Of a stretch of DNA of 64,000 bases, positions 1-10,400 are shown one piece after another. The translations under genes and the position numbers were made by a program. This stretch comes from Nymphaea colorata. Its lineage: Eukaryota; Streptophyta; Magnoliopsida; Nymphaeales; Nymphaeaceae. The stretch lies in assembly GCF_008831285.2 (NCBI RefSeq), contig NC_045143.1:20112854-20176853 (forward strand). Reading direction: 5' to 3'. Within the stretch, counting starts at the first letter, position 1, and every line of letters begins with the position of its first letter. The notes beneath the pieces are model-generated. The model had not been told where the DNA came from and ran no database searches. It saw nothing but the letters and a program-made list of their open reading frames with translations.

Positions 1-1042
1 GATAGATTATGACTGTTTTTGAAGAATTGAGAAGGATGTGGGTGTCTGTACACAACCCCAAATTCTCCATTATAGGGAATGACAGGTTCTTGATCAGGGT
101 CTCCTCGGAGGATGAACTGCATGTTGTCCTTCATCAAAGAACTTGGATGGTTGGAGGGTGGTACTTCATTTCCAGCAAGTGGGTCCCTGGGATGTAGATG
201 AAGATAGCATAGGAAGCCTCTGTTCCAATTTGGATTCGGCTGCCTGTGTTGCCTTTAGTATTTTAGACAGAATATGGCTTCAAAAGTATTGCAAAGGCTC
301 TAGGAGGGGCTTTCATTAAAGCAGATGTGTGCACTATGCAGATGATCAGGATCAACTATGCTAGAATCTGTATAGATGTTTCCCTTAACTTTCGACTGAC
401 TGCTTGGGTGTTTTTGGGTGTTGACAACATTAGGAAACATGTTGGAGAGATATTGTATGAGGCAAAAGTGTGTTCTTGTAGTAAATGTGGTACGACTTCT
501 GACTTTGAGAAGTTGTGCCAGATCAGTGGTCTTAAAGAGGTTGGGGATCTTCCGAAGGACGAATAGAGTCAGATTAGGGTGCTGCCTAAACCAACTCTTG
601 GGCCAAGGTTGCTGAATTTGTTCTGGTGTTGAGCCAACAGGAGAATCATCAAGGGAGCCTTCTGAGGGCAGGTGCAAGTGGACATCATAGCAAAGTCACT
701 GGTCAAGAATCAAGGAAAAAGGGTGATGATGGCCCGAGCTCAAGGGCAGACAGTAAGAAGGCATCAAAGGTCCCTTGCAATGTACCAAAAAGGTAAAAAA
801 GGATTTAAGGTTGATTCAGGCGTAAAGCAGAAGAGCTTCAAGAAAGAGAAGCAACTAGATGGTATGCCTCTCCCTTCTAATGCTACTTCAATTAACGAAA
901 TATTTGATCCTCGCAATGCTAGTAGCACCAAATGGGCTCTTGGTTTTTTTGCATGATATCCTTGATCCTATGATGGACACGATGGAGTCCCTGACTGAGA
1001 GCATGACTCCTATCTTAAAGTTTAATAGTGTCAAATCTCCTA
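1..1042 (+). pseudogene. LINE (L1-type) ORF1 remnant, 5' piece of the large nested LINE
   Basis: The first 200 bases translate to a DUF4283-like segment (positions 9-197; motifs VFEELRRMW and WMVGGWYFISSKW), the RNA-binding domain usual in ORF1 of plant L1 LINEs. Around 340-560 a second segment (ARICIDVSLNFRL, then CSKCG) corresponds to the region leading into the ORF1 zinc knuckle, which is degraded. Frames change and stops intervene, so the ORF is dead. The piece runs off the left edge and is cut at 1042 by a terminal-inverted-repeat element. The LINE resumes at 1911 and again at 7457. Assignment to one element is inferred from order, strand and complementary content. Confidence 0.75.
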
Positions 1043-1205
1043 GGGCCCATTTGATGGGCAGGAAATCTACTGTAGCAGAGGGAATTTATTTCAAAATTTT
1101 AAAAATTTTTCCAATCCATCAAACATGGAAAAAATTGTGGACCATTGGAGGTGATTTTGGAAATACATTTTCGGAAAAAAATTTCCAGAAATTTTTTTTT
1201 GACCG

Positions 1206-1318
1206 TTGGAAGAAGGAGGAAGAATGGACGGGGAGGAAGAAGAAGGGATGAAGGGAAGGAGGGAGGAAGAAGAAGGGAAGAAGGGAAGGAGGGAGGAGGA
1301 AGAAGAAGGGATGAAGGG
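1206..1318 (+). repeat. GGAAGAAG/GGGAGGA purine-rich low-complexity tract
   Basis: Imperfect repeats of GAAGAAGGGAAGGAGGGAGG-type units lie immediately downstream (in H4 sense) of the captured H4 fragment and replace its normal C-terminus with a Ser/Pro-rich translation. Confidence 0.8.
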
Positions 1319-1321
1319 TAC

Positions 1322-1567
1322 GCCCTGCCTCTTGAGGGCATAGACGACGTCCATGGCAGTGACCGTCTTTCGGCGAGCGTTCTCCGTGTAGGTGACTGCG
1401 TCGCGGATGACGTTCTCAAGGAAGATCATGAGAACGCCTCTCGTCTCCTCATAGATGAGGCCATTGATGCGCTTCACGCCTCCCCTACGAGCCAGTCGCC
1501 GGATCGCCGGCTTCGTTATGCCCTGGATGTTGTCCGTCAGAACCTTCTTGTGCCACTTCAGCAATCC
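1322..1567 (-). pseudogene. Histone H4 fragment captured inside a TIR element
   Basis: On the minus strand the DNA encodes a nearly perfect histone H4 core: [44 protein letters not shown] and [15 protein letters not shown] are intact. H4 residues 20-94 are covered without a stop. Visible replacements against the almost invariant H4 are R19K, R23T, S47N, K59M and H75N. The acetylatable N-terminal tail (K5, K8, K12, K16) is missing, replaced by an Arg-rich low-complexity stretch starting at 1615. The last eight residues (R95-G102) are replaced by a Ser/Pro-rich tail read from the simple repeat. It would not make a normal nucleosomal H4. The lack of stops suggests recent capture, but this is inference. 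Confidence 0.9.
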
Positions 1568-1569
1568 CG

Positions 1570-1750
1570 GCGTCCTCCTCCTCCTCTTCCGTCTTCCCTC
1601 TCTCTTCCGTCCCATCTCTCTTACGTCTTCCCTCCCAAACCCTTCCTTTCTCCTCCTCCTTCTTCCTCCCTTCTCTTCCCTTCTTCCTCCTTCCTCCCTG
1701 CTCCCTCGCTCCCTTCTTTCTCCTCACTCCTTCCCTTCTTCCTCACCATT
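1570..1750 (+). repeat. CT-rich low-complexity tract (TCCTCC/CTTCCC)
   Basis: Imperfect CTTCCCT/TCCTCCT units form the right-hand flank of the H4 fragment. Pro/Ser/Leu-rich and Arg/Lys-rich translations here come only from this composition. Confidence 0.8.
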
Positions 1751-1910
1751 TCCACCAAATGAAGAAATTTTTTTCAAGAAAAATAATTCCTCTGGAACAA
1801 ACAAAAGTTGGTTTTGGAAAAACGGAAAAATATTTCCGTTTCATCCATTCAAGAAATTTATTTCTGGAAATTTTTTTTCAGAAATAAATTTCCATCCATC
1901 AAACGGCACC

Positions 1911-1986
1911 CTAAGGAAAAAGACATACAAGATGAGCCATACCAAGTGAAGGGACGGACTATGCCAGGTTTGCAGGGAAAGGGAAG
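1911..1986 (+). pseudogene. Short LINE fragment between two insertions
   Basis: This 76-bp island begins with the CTA repeat of the TIR element and ends with GGAAG, the 5-bp target duplication of the Ty3 element on its right. It is the spacer of the host LINE between ORF1 and ORF2. No coding content can be assigned. Confidence 0.5.
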
Positions 1987-2264
1987 TGATAGCCTGTAAG
2001 GCTATCGGCCAACTAGTGCGGGAAGGAAGAGGAAGGGAATGAGAGGTAGAAAGATCAAGAGAGAGAGAACAAAACAACATACTAACTTGCATTAGGGCTA
2101 ATCATGCCCAAAAATGGATTACAGCAAAAAGCAAAGCAGATCCTTACTAAGGTCCCGATCCAAACTGAATGAACATAACTTGTTCCTAATAAACCCAAAC
2201 ATAACATACAACAAACATAACATAAAACAATACTAACAGAGCCTAAACTAAAAAAAGTCTTAAC
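1987..2264 (-). repeat. 3' LTR of the minus-strand Ty3 element
   Basis: It starts on the plus strand with TGATAGCCTGTAAGGCTATC and ends near CTTAACA. It matches 7188-7456 with scattered substitutions, for example in the shared stretches around ACAAAACAACATACTAACTT. The outer side carries GGAAG. Confidence 0.8.
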
Positions 2265-2267
2265 ATA

Positions 2268-2282
2268 TTACTTCCCCCTTCG
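2268..2282 (-). other. Polypurine tract of the minus-strand Ty3 element
   Basis: The minus strand reads AAGGGGGAAG next to the inner edge of the 3' LTR, the position of the plus-strand primer in LTR elements. Confidence 0.6.
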
Positions 2283-3388
2283 AAAAACACCTTGTCCTCA
2301 AGGTGCGAATAATGGAAAACAAGATGTGATGTCTTCGCTATCTTTCCACATTGTTGGTGCATCTTCATTGGATAGCCATTCAATAAGCTATTGGTGACGC
2401 CACTAGCCATTTACATTTACCTTCCTCATGCCGATGCGTCGAAAAGGTGAAAGGTCATATGCTTCTTCTAAGATAGGAGCAGATTCGATATCGTCGCCGC
2501 TGGGACCGTTGGTGCAGAGTTTCAGTTCAGATACATGGAATACTGAATGTAGAGAGCTCTCCTCAGAAAGCAGGAGCTCGTAAGCAAGTTTACCTACCCT
2601 TCGGTTGATTTTGTAGGGCCCAATGTCATGAGGGTTTTGCTGTCTAGCTCCTCTCAAGCAAGTGGTATGCTGCAAGGGCCTCTTCAAAAATACCCAATCG
2701 CCCTCTTGAAACATCACTTCTCTATGGCGGCGATTGTATTGTATGACCATGCAATTGTAGGCTGCAGCTAAATGTTCCTTTAGGTCCATCAAGACGACAT
2801 CTCAGCAACATAGCTGAGTGTCTACCGTGTTGTTTGGTGTTGTGCCCAACAAGCAACGATTAGCCGTAGGTGGTGGTCGCCCGTAGACGACCTCATGAGG
2901 GTTGTATTTGTGAAAGTGCACTTGCCGGTGTTGTATGTCAGTTCTGCCCATGATAAATAATTTGCCCATGCCTTTGGACAATGCGCTGCAAAGCATCGAA
3001 GGTGTGTGTCCACACCACGATTCGCTACCTCTGTTTGTCCATCCATCTGCGGGTGGTAGGCCGTACTCATCTTTGGTTTTGTGTCCTGTAAGTGGAAGTA
3101 CTCTCTCCAAAACGCACTAAGGAACACTGAATCTCAGTTACTAATAATGGTTTGAGGCATGCCATATAGCTTCCCCACGTGTTCTTGGAAGGCATGCACG
3201 ACAATCTTGGTAGAGAAAAGGTGACTTTGAGCAATGAGATGTGCATATTTGAACAACCTCTCAACTACCACTAACACCACTGATTTCCCATGCATTTGGG
3301 GTAGACCTTTGATGAAGTCCATCGAAATATCTTTCCAAATTTGCTCAAGAATTGGTAATGGCTGCAATAACCCTACAGGTCTCTGTGT

Positions 3389-3499
3389 TTCATATTTGTT
3401 ATATTGGCGAATATCACACCCTTTAATATAGCTTCCACCCCTTCTTGACGTGCATTTTTGGAGTCATATTTGTTATATTGGCGAATATCACACCCTTTC
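3389..3499 (-). repeat. Local 36-bp direct duplication in Ty3 integrase
   Basis: TCATATTTGTTATATTGGCG and the following bases through CACACCCTTT occur at about 3389-3424 and again at 3464-3499, 75 bp apart, breaking the integrase frame. Confidence 0.7.
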
Positions 3500-4197
3500 A
3501 TGGAAATGCGCTATCAAGATACTAGCAAGTTCATGTCGGTGGGTATATAAATGTGATCCCAAAAGTATAGATAAGGAAGCCTCCATTCATATCCATATTT
3601 GCGCATGAGATCATCCTGCACGGTGGTGCAAATGGGTTGAATCGAGGCTACGGTGCCGTGTGCCTGAGCTATCTGATCCAAAATCCCACACTGTATGGAA
3701 ATCACAACAAAAAACTACCAGATGATTCCCACTCACCTCTTCTTGATAGTCCGTCTGCGGCGAGGTTGTCTCTACCCTTTCAGTGCTTGATCTCAAAGTC
3801 AAAGCTATCAACTTTAATACCCACTTTTGTACCTCATGGAGTGCCTGTTGTAGGCAGTAGTGTCGGCTATGGTGATCTGTGAGGACCACAAAGCGTCACC
3901 CCAAGAGATAGTGTCGCCAATGCAGCGCGGCTAGAACTATAGCAATCAGCTCGCAGACATAAGCTGATTTATTGTGAAAAGTAGAGCCCATGGCGCGACT
4001 AAAAAACGCGAGTGGGTGCTGGTTTTGGCTTAAAACAACCCCAATGCCAATGTCGAAAGCGTTGGCCTCTACTTCGAAAGGGATATCGAAGCTGACCATT
4101 TTTGGTACTGGTGCCGACGTGACCACTTGGTTTAAGGCCTCAAATCCTCTTCTACTTGGGAACTTCAATGAAACCCGTTCTTCTTTGTCGGCAGGGC

Positions 4198-4382
4198 TGC
4201 TATGGTTTCAAAGTTACGTAAAAATCGTCAGTAGTATCTTGCCAGACCAAGGAAACCACGAAGCTGCTTGACCTTGCGTGCTGACAGTTGCTATGGTTCC
4301 AAAGTTACGTACAAACCGTCGGTAGTGTCTTGCCAGATCAAAGAAACCACAAAGTTGTTTGACCCTGTGTGGTGATAGTCAT
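4198..4382 (-). repeat. Diverged ~92-bp tandem duplication in Ty3 RT/RNase H junction
   Basis: Two adjacent copies begin with TGCTATGGTTTCAAAGTTACG (4198) and TGCTATGGTTCCAAAGTTACG (4290) and continue through the Arg-Phe-Val-Arg-Asn-like coding block. They differ at many positions, so the duplication is old. Confidence 0.75.
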
Positions 4383-4864
4383 TCCTTTACTGCTGCCACC
4401 TTATCTGCCTCCATCATGACACTACCTCGACTAATTACATGCCCTAGGTAAGTAACATGAGACATGCCGAACACGCACTTGTAGAATTTGGCGTGTAAGA
4501 CATGCTACCTTAATAAGGATAAAACGACATGCAAATGTTTGAAATGCTCCTCCTCGTCTGCGCTAAACACCAAAATATCATAAAAAAAGACATGCACGAA
4601 CATGTGTAGATAAGGCTTCAACATGTCATTCATGAGGGACTGAAATGTTGTCAGCGCGTTGGTGAGGCTAAAAGGCATTACACAAAACTCGTAATGGCTA
4701 TCGGGTGTGAGGAAGGCGGTCTTTCGCAATTGTTCCTCTAGTGCTTGATTTGATGTTACCAGCTTGCAGGTCGAGCTTGGAAAACAATGACACTCCTTGA
4801 AACTCGTCCAAAAGATCCTCCACGACATGAATGGGGTATCGATCCTTGATAGTGATGGCATTTA

Positions 4865-5054
4865 CGCCCTGTTTGGTTGGAGGGATTGAGCAATCCCTCC
4901 TTGGTTGACTAATTAGAAAGGAAGGAAAGGAAGGGAAATGGAGAAAGTTTGTTTGGCTGTAAGGGAAGGGAAAGGAAAGGAAGGGAAAGGAAAGGAGGGA
5001 TTGGAAAGAGAGAGATTGAGTATTCCATTCCTTTCCCTCCAACCAAACAAGGCG
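4865..5054. mobile_element. 190-bp Tourist-like (PIF/Harbinger) MITE
   Basis: The terminal inverted repeats CGCCCTGTTTGGTTGGAGGG and CGCCTTGTTTGGTTGGAGGG (right end, reverse complement) differ at one base. TTA flanks both sides (4862-4864 and 5055-5057), the classic 3-bp target of Tourist elements. The interior is GGAAAGGAAGG-type repeat. Removing it rejoins the Ty3 RT codons for WAL and NAITIK, so it inserted into RT after the Ty3 element. Confidence 0.93.
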
Positions 5055-5808
5055 TTAGGGCCCAATAATCTACGCATAATTGCCAACTTCTATTCTTTTT
5101 GTACACGACTAATGCTGGTGAAGCGAATGGGTTCTTACTCGGCTGAATGACACCGTGTGCTAGCATCTCTTGTACTAGTTGCATGAGTACCTCCCTTTGG
5201 AACGAGTTGTACCGATAGGGGCATTGCTTGATGATGGTTGCCCTAGGCTGAAGGTCGATCCTGTGGTCGCATGAACGTGGTGGCGGTAATCCCCGAGGTA
5301 TTGCAAAAACATCAGAGAGCTCACTAGGGAATGAGAATAAACGTACTCCATCTATCTCCAGTGTGCTTTTTGATGTTTAGTCTGGTCTCGCTTGACTTAT
5401 GAGTAGGACAAGGCTTGCGGTTGCTCCTCTCAACATCTTAGTGGTAGCCGTTGGTCGCGTGTTGGTCGATAACGTGAGTCGATGATCGTCACATTGTGTA
5501 AAGTGCATCCCCATGCCAACAAAGTCCCACACCACCTCCCCAAGCCCTTGTAACCAATGCATGCCCAAAACAAGGTTGGCACTTGCCATGGCTAACGTGT
5601 ATAATTGCACAGGAAAGCAATGACCTTGAATTTTCAAGTTTTCTTCATTGCAAAGTCCATTACATTGCTTGGTACTATCATCCCCTACCACCACGTCAAA
5701 CACAGGTTGTGTATCGAACTTGCAACCCAGTGCCTTCGCAGACTTCTCATAGATAAAGTTGTGAGTAGAGCCTGAATAGACCAGCACACTCACCGATCTG
5801 CCTTTGAG

Positions 5809-7172
5809 TCACCCTTCGACCTGCATCAATTGAGGCGCCTCGTTTCCTACTAGTGCGTGCAGGGAGATTTTCGGCGAAAAACCCATAGTAATGTTCATGG
5901 CCGATGGCTCGCCAGGTGCGTCTGTTGGTTCCTCCTCGAAGGACGACATGTCTTCATCTTCATCCACTAAGTACATGTGGAGGCGCTTACATGAATGCCC
6001 CATTGTCCACAGCTGGTCGCAATAAAAGCAGATTTCCTAGTGTTGTTTCTCACGAATCTATTCAGATGTGAGGCGTCACACGAATGGCTGGGTAGGACCT
6101 TTGCCGGAAGGTGGTTTGCCCATCGACTTATCCTACTCGACCAGATAAGTGGTGGGTTGGTGTAGGGTGCACAACGCATTGGACATACAGTTGATGCTTA
6201 GGAAACGATAGTGCTTTTCTTCGGCCATACATGCTACGGCAAAACAAGCATGTAGAGTGGAGGATCGCAATGTTTGTACTTCAATCTGTAATTCCTCCTC
6301 AAGGCCGCAGGCAAATGTCCTAACGAGCGCCTTTGATTGGCCACCCTCAAACCATGTTGCGAGCTTCCTCAAACTGCTCTTGGTGTGCCACCACACTTCC
6401 TTTCTAGCATATCTTAGAGAGTTCTGCATTGTAGTCCACGTATATCGACGATCCAAAGTGGGCTGTCATGGGTCCCGCTAGTTCGTGCCATTCGGTTTGT
6501 CCTTACTGTGATACCAACCATCACATGGCAGGTCCTTCAAAATTCATAGCAGCGTGACTTACTTTCATCATCTCGAAAATTCCTTGGCACTCAAAGAACT
6601 GTGCAGCCTTGAAGATCCAACTGGGCAAGTCATCTCCATTGAAGCAGGAAAAATCCATCTTGATCAACTTTCATCTATTTAAGTCTCCTCCCCATACTAA
6701 AGGTTGGGCAGCGGCAACTCTGGCTGCCACCACTTTGCGCTGGATTCATGTTGCCTGTTCCGACACCCACGCCATTTGCAATGAAGCCACCGTTGGCGTT
6801 TGGCTACTATGGAGGCAGAACGGCTCCCACCATACTGCCGCTTCGTGGGTGGTCGTGGAGACCCGTGCCCGACAGTGTGTCGTGGCCGGCACCAGGCATG
6901 CCAAGGAGGGAATCGCCGACGACTGTGTGAAGGGGCGGCGGTCTCACAGGTGGATCGGGCGGACTGCGGTTAGACTGGAGGGTGTCACAGAGGCCCGTGG
7001 TGACAACAGCTTGGATGGCGCTGTGCAGTCGGGCTTTGGTGTCAGCCTGCGAGCGCTCCATTGTCTGCAAGCGGCAGTTAACTTCGATGATAGTCTCCTC
7101 CATCCAGGCATGATGTGCTTCAAGGGCGGCTAGCATCACGTTGCCTTCAAGGGCGGTAATGGGATCCATCAT
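5809..7172 (-). pseudogene. Ty3 gag remnant, minus strand
   Basis: The start methionine at 7172 lies just downstream of the primer-binding site and opens MMDPITALEGNVML, followed by a coiled, Gln/Arg-rich N-terminus and a Pro/Gly-rich linker, typical of chromovirus gag. A capsid-like segment near 6456-6133 reads SLRKLATWFEGGQ and LEEELQIEVQ. A zinc-knuckle remnant lies near 6030-5990 (CDQLWTMGHSCK). At least three frame breaks separate these parts, so no complete Gag can be made. Confidence 0.75.
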
Positions 7173-7187
7173 GGCTCTGATACCAGT
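7170..7187 (-). other. Primer-binding site (initiator Met-tRNA) of the minus-strand Ty3 element
   Basis: The minus strand reads TGGTATCAGAGCCA immediately inside the 5' LTR at 7188, complementary to the 3' end of plant initiator Met-tRNA. Confidence 0.85.
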
Positions 7188-7456
7188 TGATAGCCTCCAA
7201 GGCTATCGTCCGACTTGTGCGGGAAGGAGGAGGAAGGGAACGAGAGGGAGAGAGATCAAGGGAGGGAACAAAACAACATACTAACTTGCATTAAGTTTAA
7301 TCACGTCCAAAAAGGGATAAAGCATTGCGGGTTCTTACGAAGGTCCTGATCAAAACTGACTGAACATAACATGTTCCTAATAAAGCCAAACATAGCATAA
7401 AACAAACATAACATAAAACAATACTAACAGAGCTTAAACTAAAATAAAGCCTAATA
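7188..7456 (-). repeat. 5' LTR of the minus-strand Ty3 element
   Basis: It starts TGATAGCCTCCAAGGCTATC on the plus strand and parallels 1987-2264 with roughly one difference per ten bases by eye. The outer edge has lost the CA terminus and is followed by the GGAAG duplication. Confidence 0.8.
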
Positions 7457-10400
7457 GGAAGAAAAGTAGACTTTTGTTAATGCCGCATAGTTTGGTGGAC
7501 CTTCTTTTGTCTCACACCTGGGTCAAAAAAAAAGGAAGACTGCAAGTCATGCTGGTACCGAAGTGGAGATTGGGCAGATTGATGTTAGTGACTCTAGTGA
7601 TATGATGATTAAGGAAAGTGTGGAAATGGATGGTTCCAAGTCGGGAGAGGTTACTTTTGATTGTCCTAGATGAAGATTTTTGTGCTGGAATGTAAGGGGC
7701 CTAGCCAAGCCGGAGGTTAGAGATGTTATTCATGGTGTGAAGCTGAAAATCTTTTTTGTTATTGACCACATGTTAGATTTGAGGAGGCTAAATCTGGCCT
7801 TGCGTGGTTTAAAAGGTTATAAGTCAGTTTCCAAAATCATGCATGTGGTAAAGGCGGTGTGTTTGTATATGGAGGCCAGATGATCTTGATCTGCTCAGTT
7901 GGATGGTGGACCTGCACTGGATTGGTGTGTCCTTGAGAGATAGGAGGATGGGGATAGAGTTTGGAGTGTACCTGCCGACCAGACTTGGGGAGCGAACAGA
8001 GAGTTTGATTGGGCATGAAAATGTTGTCTCCAGGGTCAATGGTGCCTGTGTGGTCCGTGGGTACTTCAATTCGATGATGAGCAATTGGAATAAAACTTGT
8101 GCAGTTCCCATTGCGCAATCTTGTGTCATGTTCAATCGGATTGTGTTAGTTTGCAATCTGAAAGAAGTTATGGACTCAGGTAAGAAGTTCACGTGCTCTA
8201 ATCTTAAACAGGGGAAAGCTCAGTTCTATGCAAATTGGATTGGTGCTTCGTGAATCTTCTCTGAATTCATTCTTTTGAAGGAGTTGATAACCTGAAAATC
8301 AAATATTTTTCCAGTTTAGACCACTATGGGCTTATGTATCAGACAAGTTCTTAAAGGAGTCGCTTCAAGGGTAGGAGGCCATTCAGAATCTTCAAACCTT
8401 GGATTATGTCAGCGGATGGTATGGAAGTGATCAGGAAGGAATGACAGACGAAGGTTTTTGGGCTGCCTAATGTTGCGATTTGTGAGGAAACTTGGGAGGG
8501 TTAAAAAAGCTCTTTTGGAATGGAATATGGATGTTTTTGGTAGGCTAGGCAATTGCTTTGGTAACCTAAGATGTGATCTTGAGAGCTGCATGATTAGAGT
8601 GGAACATGGGTCACTTGAAGCAATCAATGAAGAGTCAGAGGTCAGAGAGCGTGTAAATGAGGTGCTGCGTATGGAGGAGGCAATGTGGAGGCAAGGATCT
8701 AAAGTTAAATAGTTGGCTGAAGGTTAAAAACACTACTTTTTTCATGTTATGGCTAACAGTAGGAAATCCAAAAGGCTCATTTTGGAGATGGTAGCTAATG
8801 GTGTGACCCTCAAGCAGGAAGAGAACATTATCAAGGCTTGGACTGAATACTTTAGTTCTCTTCTTAATGAGGATATAGCGTCTGGACTCTGGAGATATGT
8901 TCGAAGGGGTTCAAGAAGGAGACATGGTGCCTAATGCAGAGAATGAGTATCTTCTTAGGCACATTGCACGAGAGGGACATGGTGCCTAATGCAGAGAATG
9001 ACTATCTTCTTAGGCACATTGCAAGAGAGGAAATCAGGGATGCAACTTTCAGCCTGGACAAGGATAGTGCGGCTGTTCTTGATGGCTTTCCTAACTACTT
9101 TTATCAAGATTGTTGGAACATTATAGGAAAGGACCTCAAGTTAGTGATTCAAGATTTTTTTTACAAAGGTAAAATGGTCAGTAGTATCAACCAGACTATG
9201 ATCTGCCTTATCGCTAAAAAAACAATCTTATTCAGGTAGAGGACTACAAGCCAATATCCCTTTGCAATACAATCTATAAGATAATTGCAAAAGTGCTGAT
9301 GCTTCGCATGAGGGCTATTATTGATATAAATTATTCATGATAATGAAGTTGCCTTCTCCAAGCGAAGACAGATCCAGGATAACATTCTTTGAGCGAGTGA
9401 CATGGTGAACTCGAAGGATTTCTGGAGAAAAGGTAGGTGTTGTCTTAAGCTGGATCTTTCGAAGACTTATGATCATGTTTCATGGATCTTCCTCCAGAGT
9501 TGCTTTCTTTTGCCAGGTTTTCACCCGGTGGAAAGAGTCATGCACTGCTCACTTCAGTGCCTTATGAGGTGCATGCCAACGGATTGCTTGGAGAAAGATT
9601 CAGGGTTAAGAGGGGTTTGAGACAAGGGGATCCCATGTCCCCTTATCTATTTATCATGGCCATGGAGATGTTTAATCATAGAATTCAGTGTCAGGGAGAA
9701 ACACGAGGGTCCAGATACCTAAGATTAGGAATGTCATGCAATAGGTAGCAGTTGTCATATATGAGGATGATATGCTTATGGTTTTCAATGCTTCTAGATG
9801 GTCCTTCAAGTCGATTCGATAGGCTTTAGTTGACTTCAAAAGTTTGACAAACATGAAGGTTAATAAGGAGAAGTTGGAACTATTTGTTGGGAGCCCCGTG
9901 GACTGTGATATAGATAAGCTATAGGAGATTTTGCAATGGCCTATTGGGGATTTTCCTACTACCTTGTACTTCCTTCGTTTAGAGGCAGGCTTACTGAAAA
10001 GGTTTGTGCACAATTGCTGATTAAGATGGATAAGAGGCTTGGAACTTGAAAGGACAATATACTATCTTTTGTGGGTCGAATCACCCTCATTAAATGTGCT
10101 TTGGCTTCACTTCCTCTCTATTGAATGATGGTTTACAGGCTCCTGAATAAGATCATTTCTAGCATTGAAAGAAGCTGTAGGCGCTTCTTATGGAATGAAG
10201 ATGAAGTTACACATCATTATGCTTTACAAGCCATTTGAATGGGGTGGGATTGGGATGAGAAGTGTGAAGGACTCCAGCAGAGCGTTACTTGCTAGAAGGG
10301 TGTGAGGCTTATTATGTCAAAAGGTATTTGGGCCAATTTATATAGAGACAGCACCTGTTGTGCCAAAGTTTGTGGACTATTAAAGACTGGAAAAGACTTT

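Larger units (their letters stand above)
1043..1910. mobile_element. 868-bp PIF/Harbinger-like non-autonomous element carrying a histone H4 fragment
   Basis: The ends form an imperfect terminal inverted repeat: GGGCCCATTTGATGG at 1043, and GGTGCCGTTTGATGG as the reverse complement of the right end at 1910, both followed by GGAAAT nearby. A 3-bp CTA flanks both sides (1040-1042 and 1911-1913), as expected of PIF/Harbinger-type insertion, although TTA/TAA is the commoner target. Subterminal DNA is rich in AAATTTCC/GGAAATTT words. No transposase is present. The centre holds a histone H4 fragment between purine-rich and pyrimidine-rich simple repeats. It sits inside LINE ORF1. hAT membership is less likely because I find no 8-bp flanking duplication. 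Confidence 0.65.
2300..5800 (-). pseudogene. Ty3 pol remnant: protease, RT, RNase H, integrase, chromodomain-like end
   Basis: Read on the minus strand from right to left. The protease (5793-5377) shows VLVYSGSTHNFI, with Tyr where the catalytic Asp of the D-S/T-G motif belongs. RT (5184-4200) shows VVYKKNRSWQLCVDY and AITIKDRYPI, then FFYDILVFS, where the first Asp of the DD pair is Tyr. RNase H (4168-3896) shows ANAFDIGIGVVLSQ, with the usual first acidic residue replaced, and AALHWRHYLLG. Integrase (3800-2820) shows DISMDFIKGLPQMHG and MSTAYHPQMDGQTEV. The end (about 2400-2310) shows WLSNEDAPTMWKDSEDI, a chromodomain-like tail. Several frameshifts, stops, two local tandem duplications and a MITE break the frame. 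It is enzymatically dead. Confidence 0.85.
1987..7456 (-). mobile_element. Degraded Ty3/gypsy chromovirus with short LTRs, minus strand
   Basis: Two similar, diverged ~270-bp LTRs (1987-2264 and 7188-7456) bracket about 4.9 kb read on the minus strand in the order gag, protease, RT, RNase H, integrase, chromodomain-like end. A Met-tRNA primer-binding site abuts the right LTR and a polypurine tract abuts the left one. GGAAG occurs at both outer edges (1982-1986, 7457-7461), the expected 5-bp target duplication. Short LTRs plus a C-terminal chromodomain-like segment suggest a chromovirus, perhaps Reina-like. LTR divergence, many stops and several catalytic substitutions show an old, inactive copy. 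It interrupts the LINE. Confidence 0.85.

Noticed and set aside
1091-1615. A functional variant histone H4 gene
   Set aside because: It lacks the tail lysines and C-terminus, has changes at nearly invariant positions, and lies between simple repeats inside a transposable element.
6609-7133. A 174-codon plus-strand open frame within the Ty3 region
   Set aside because: It lies antisense to the Ty3 gag start, and its translation shows no known domain.
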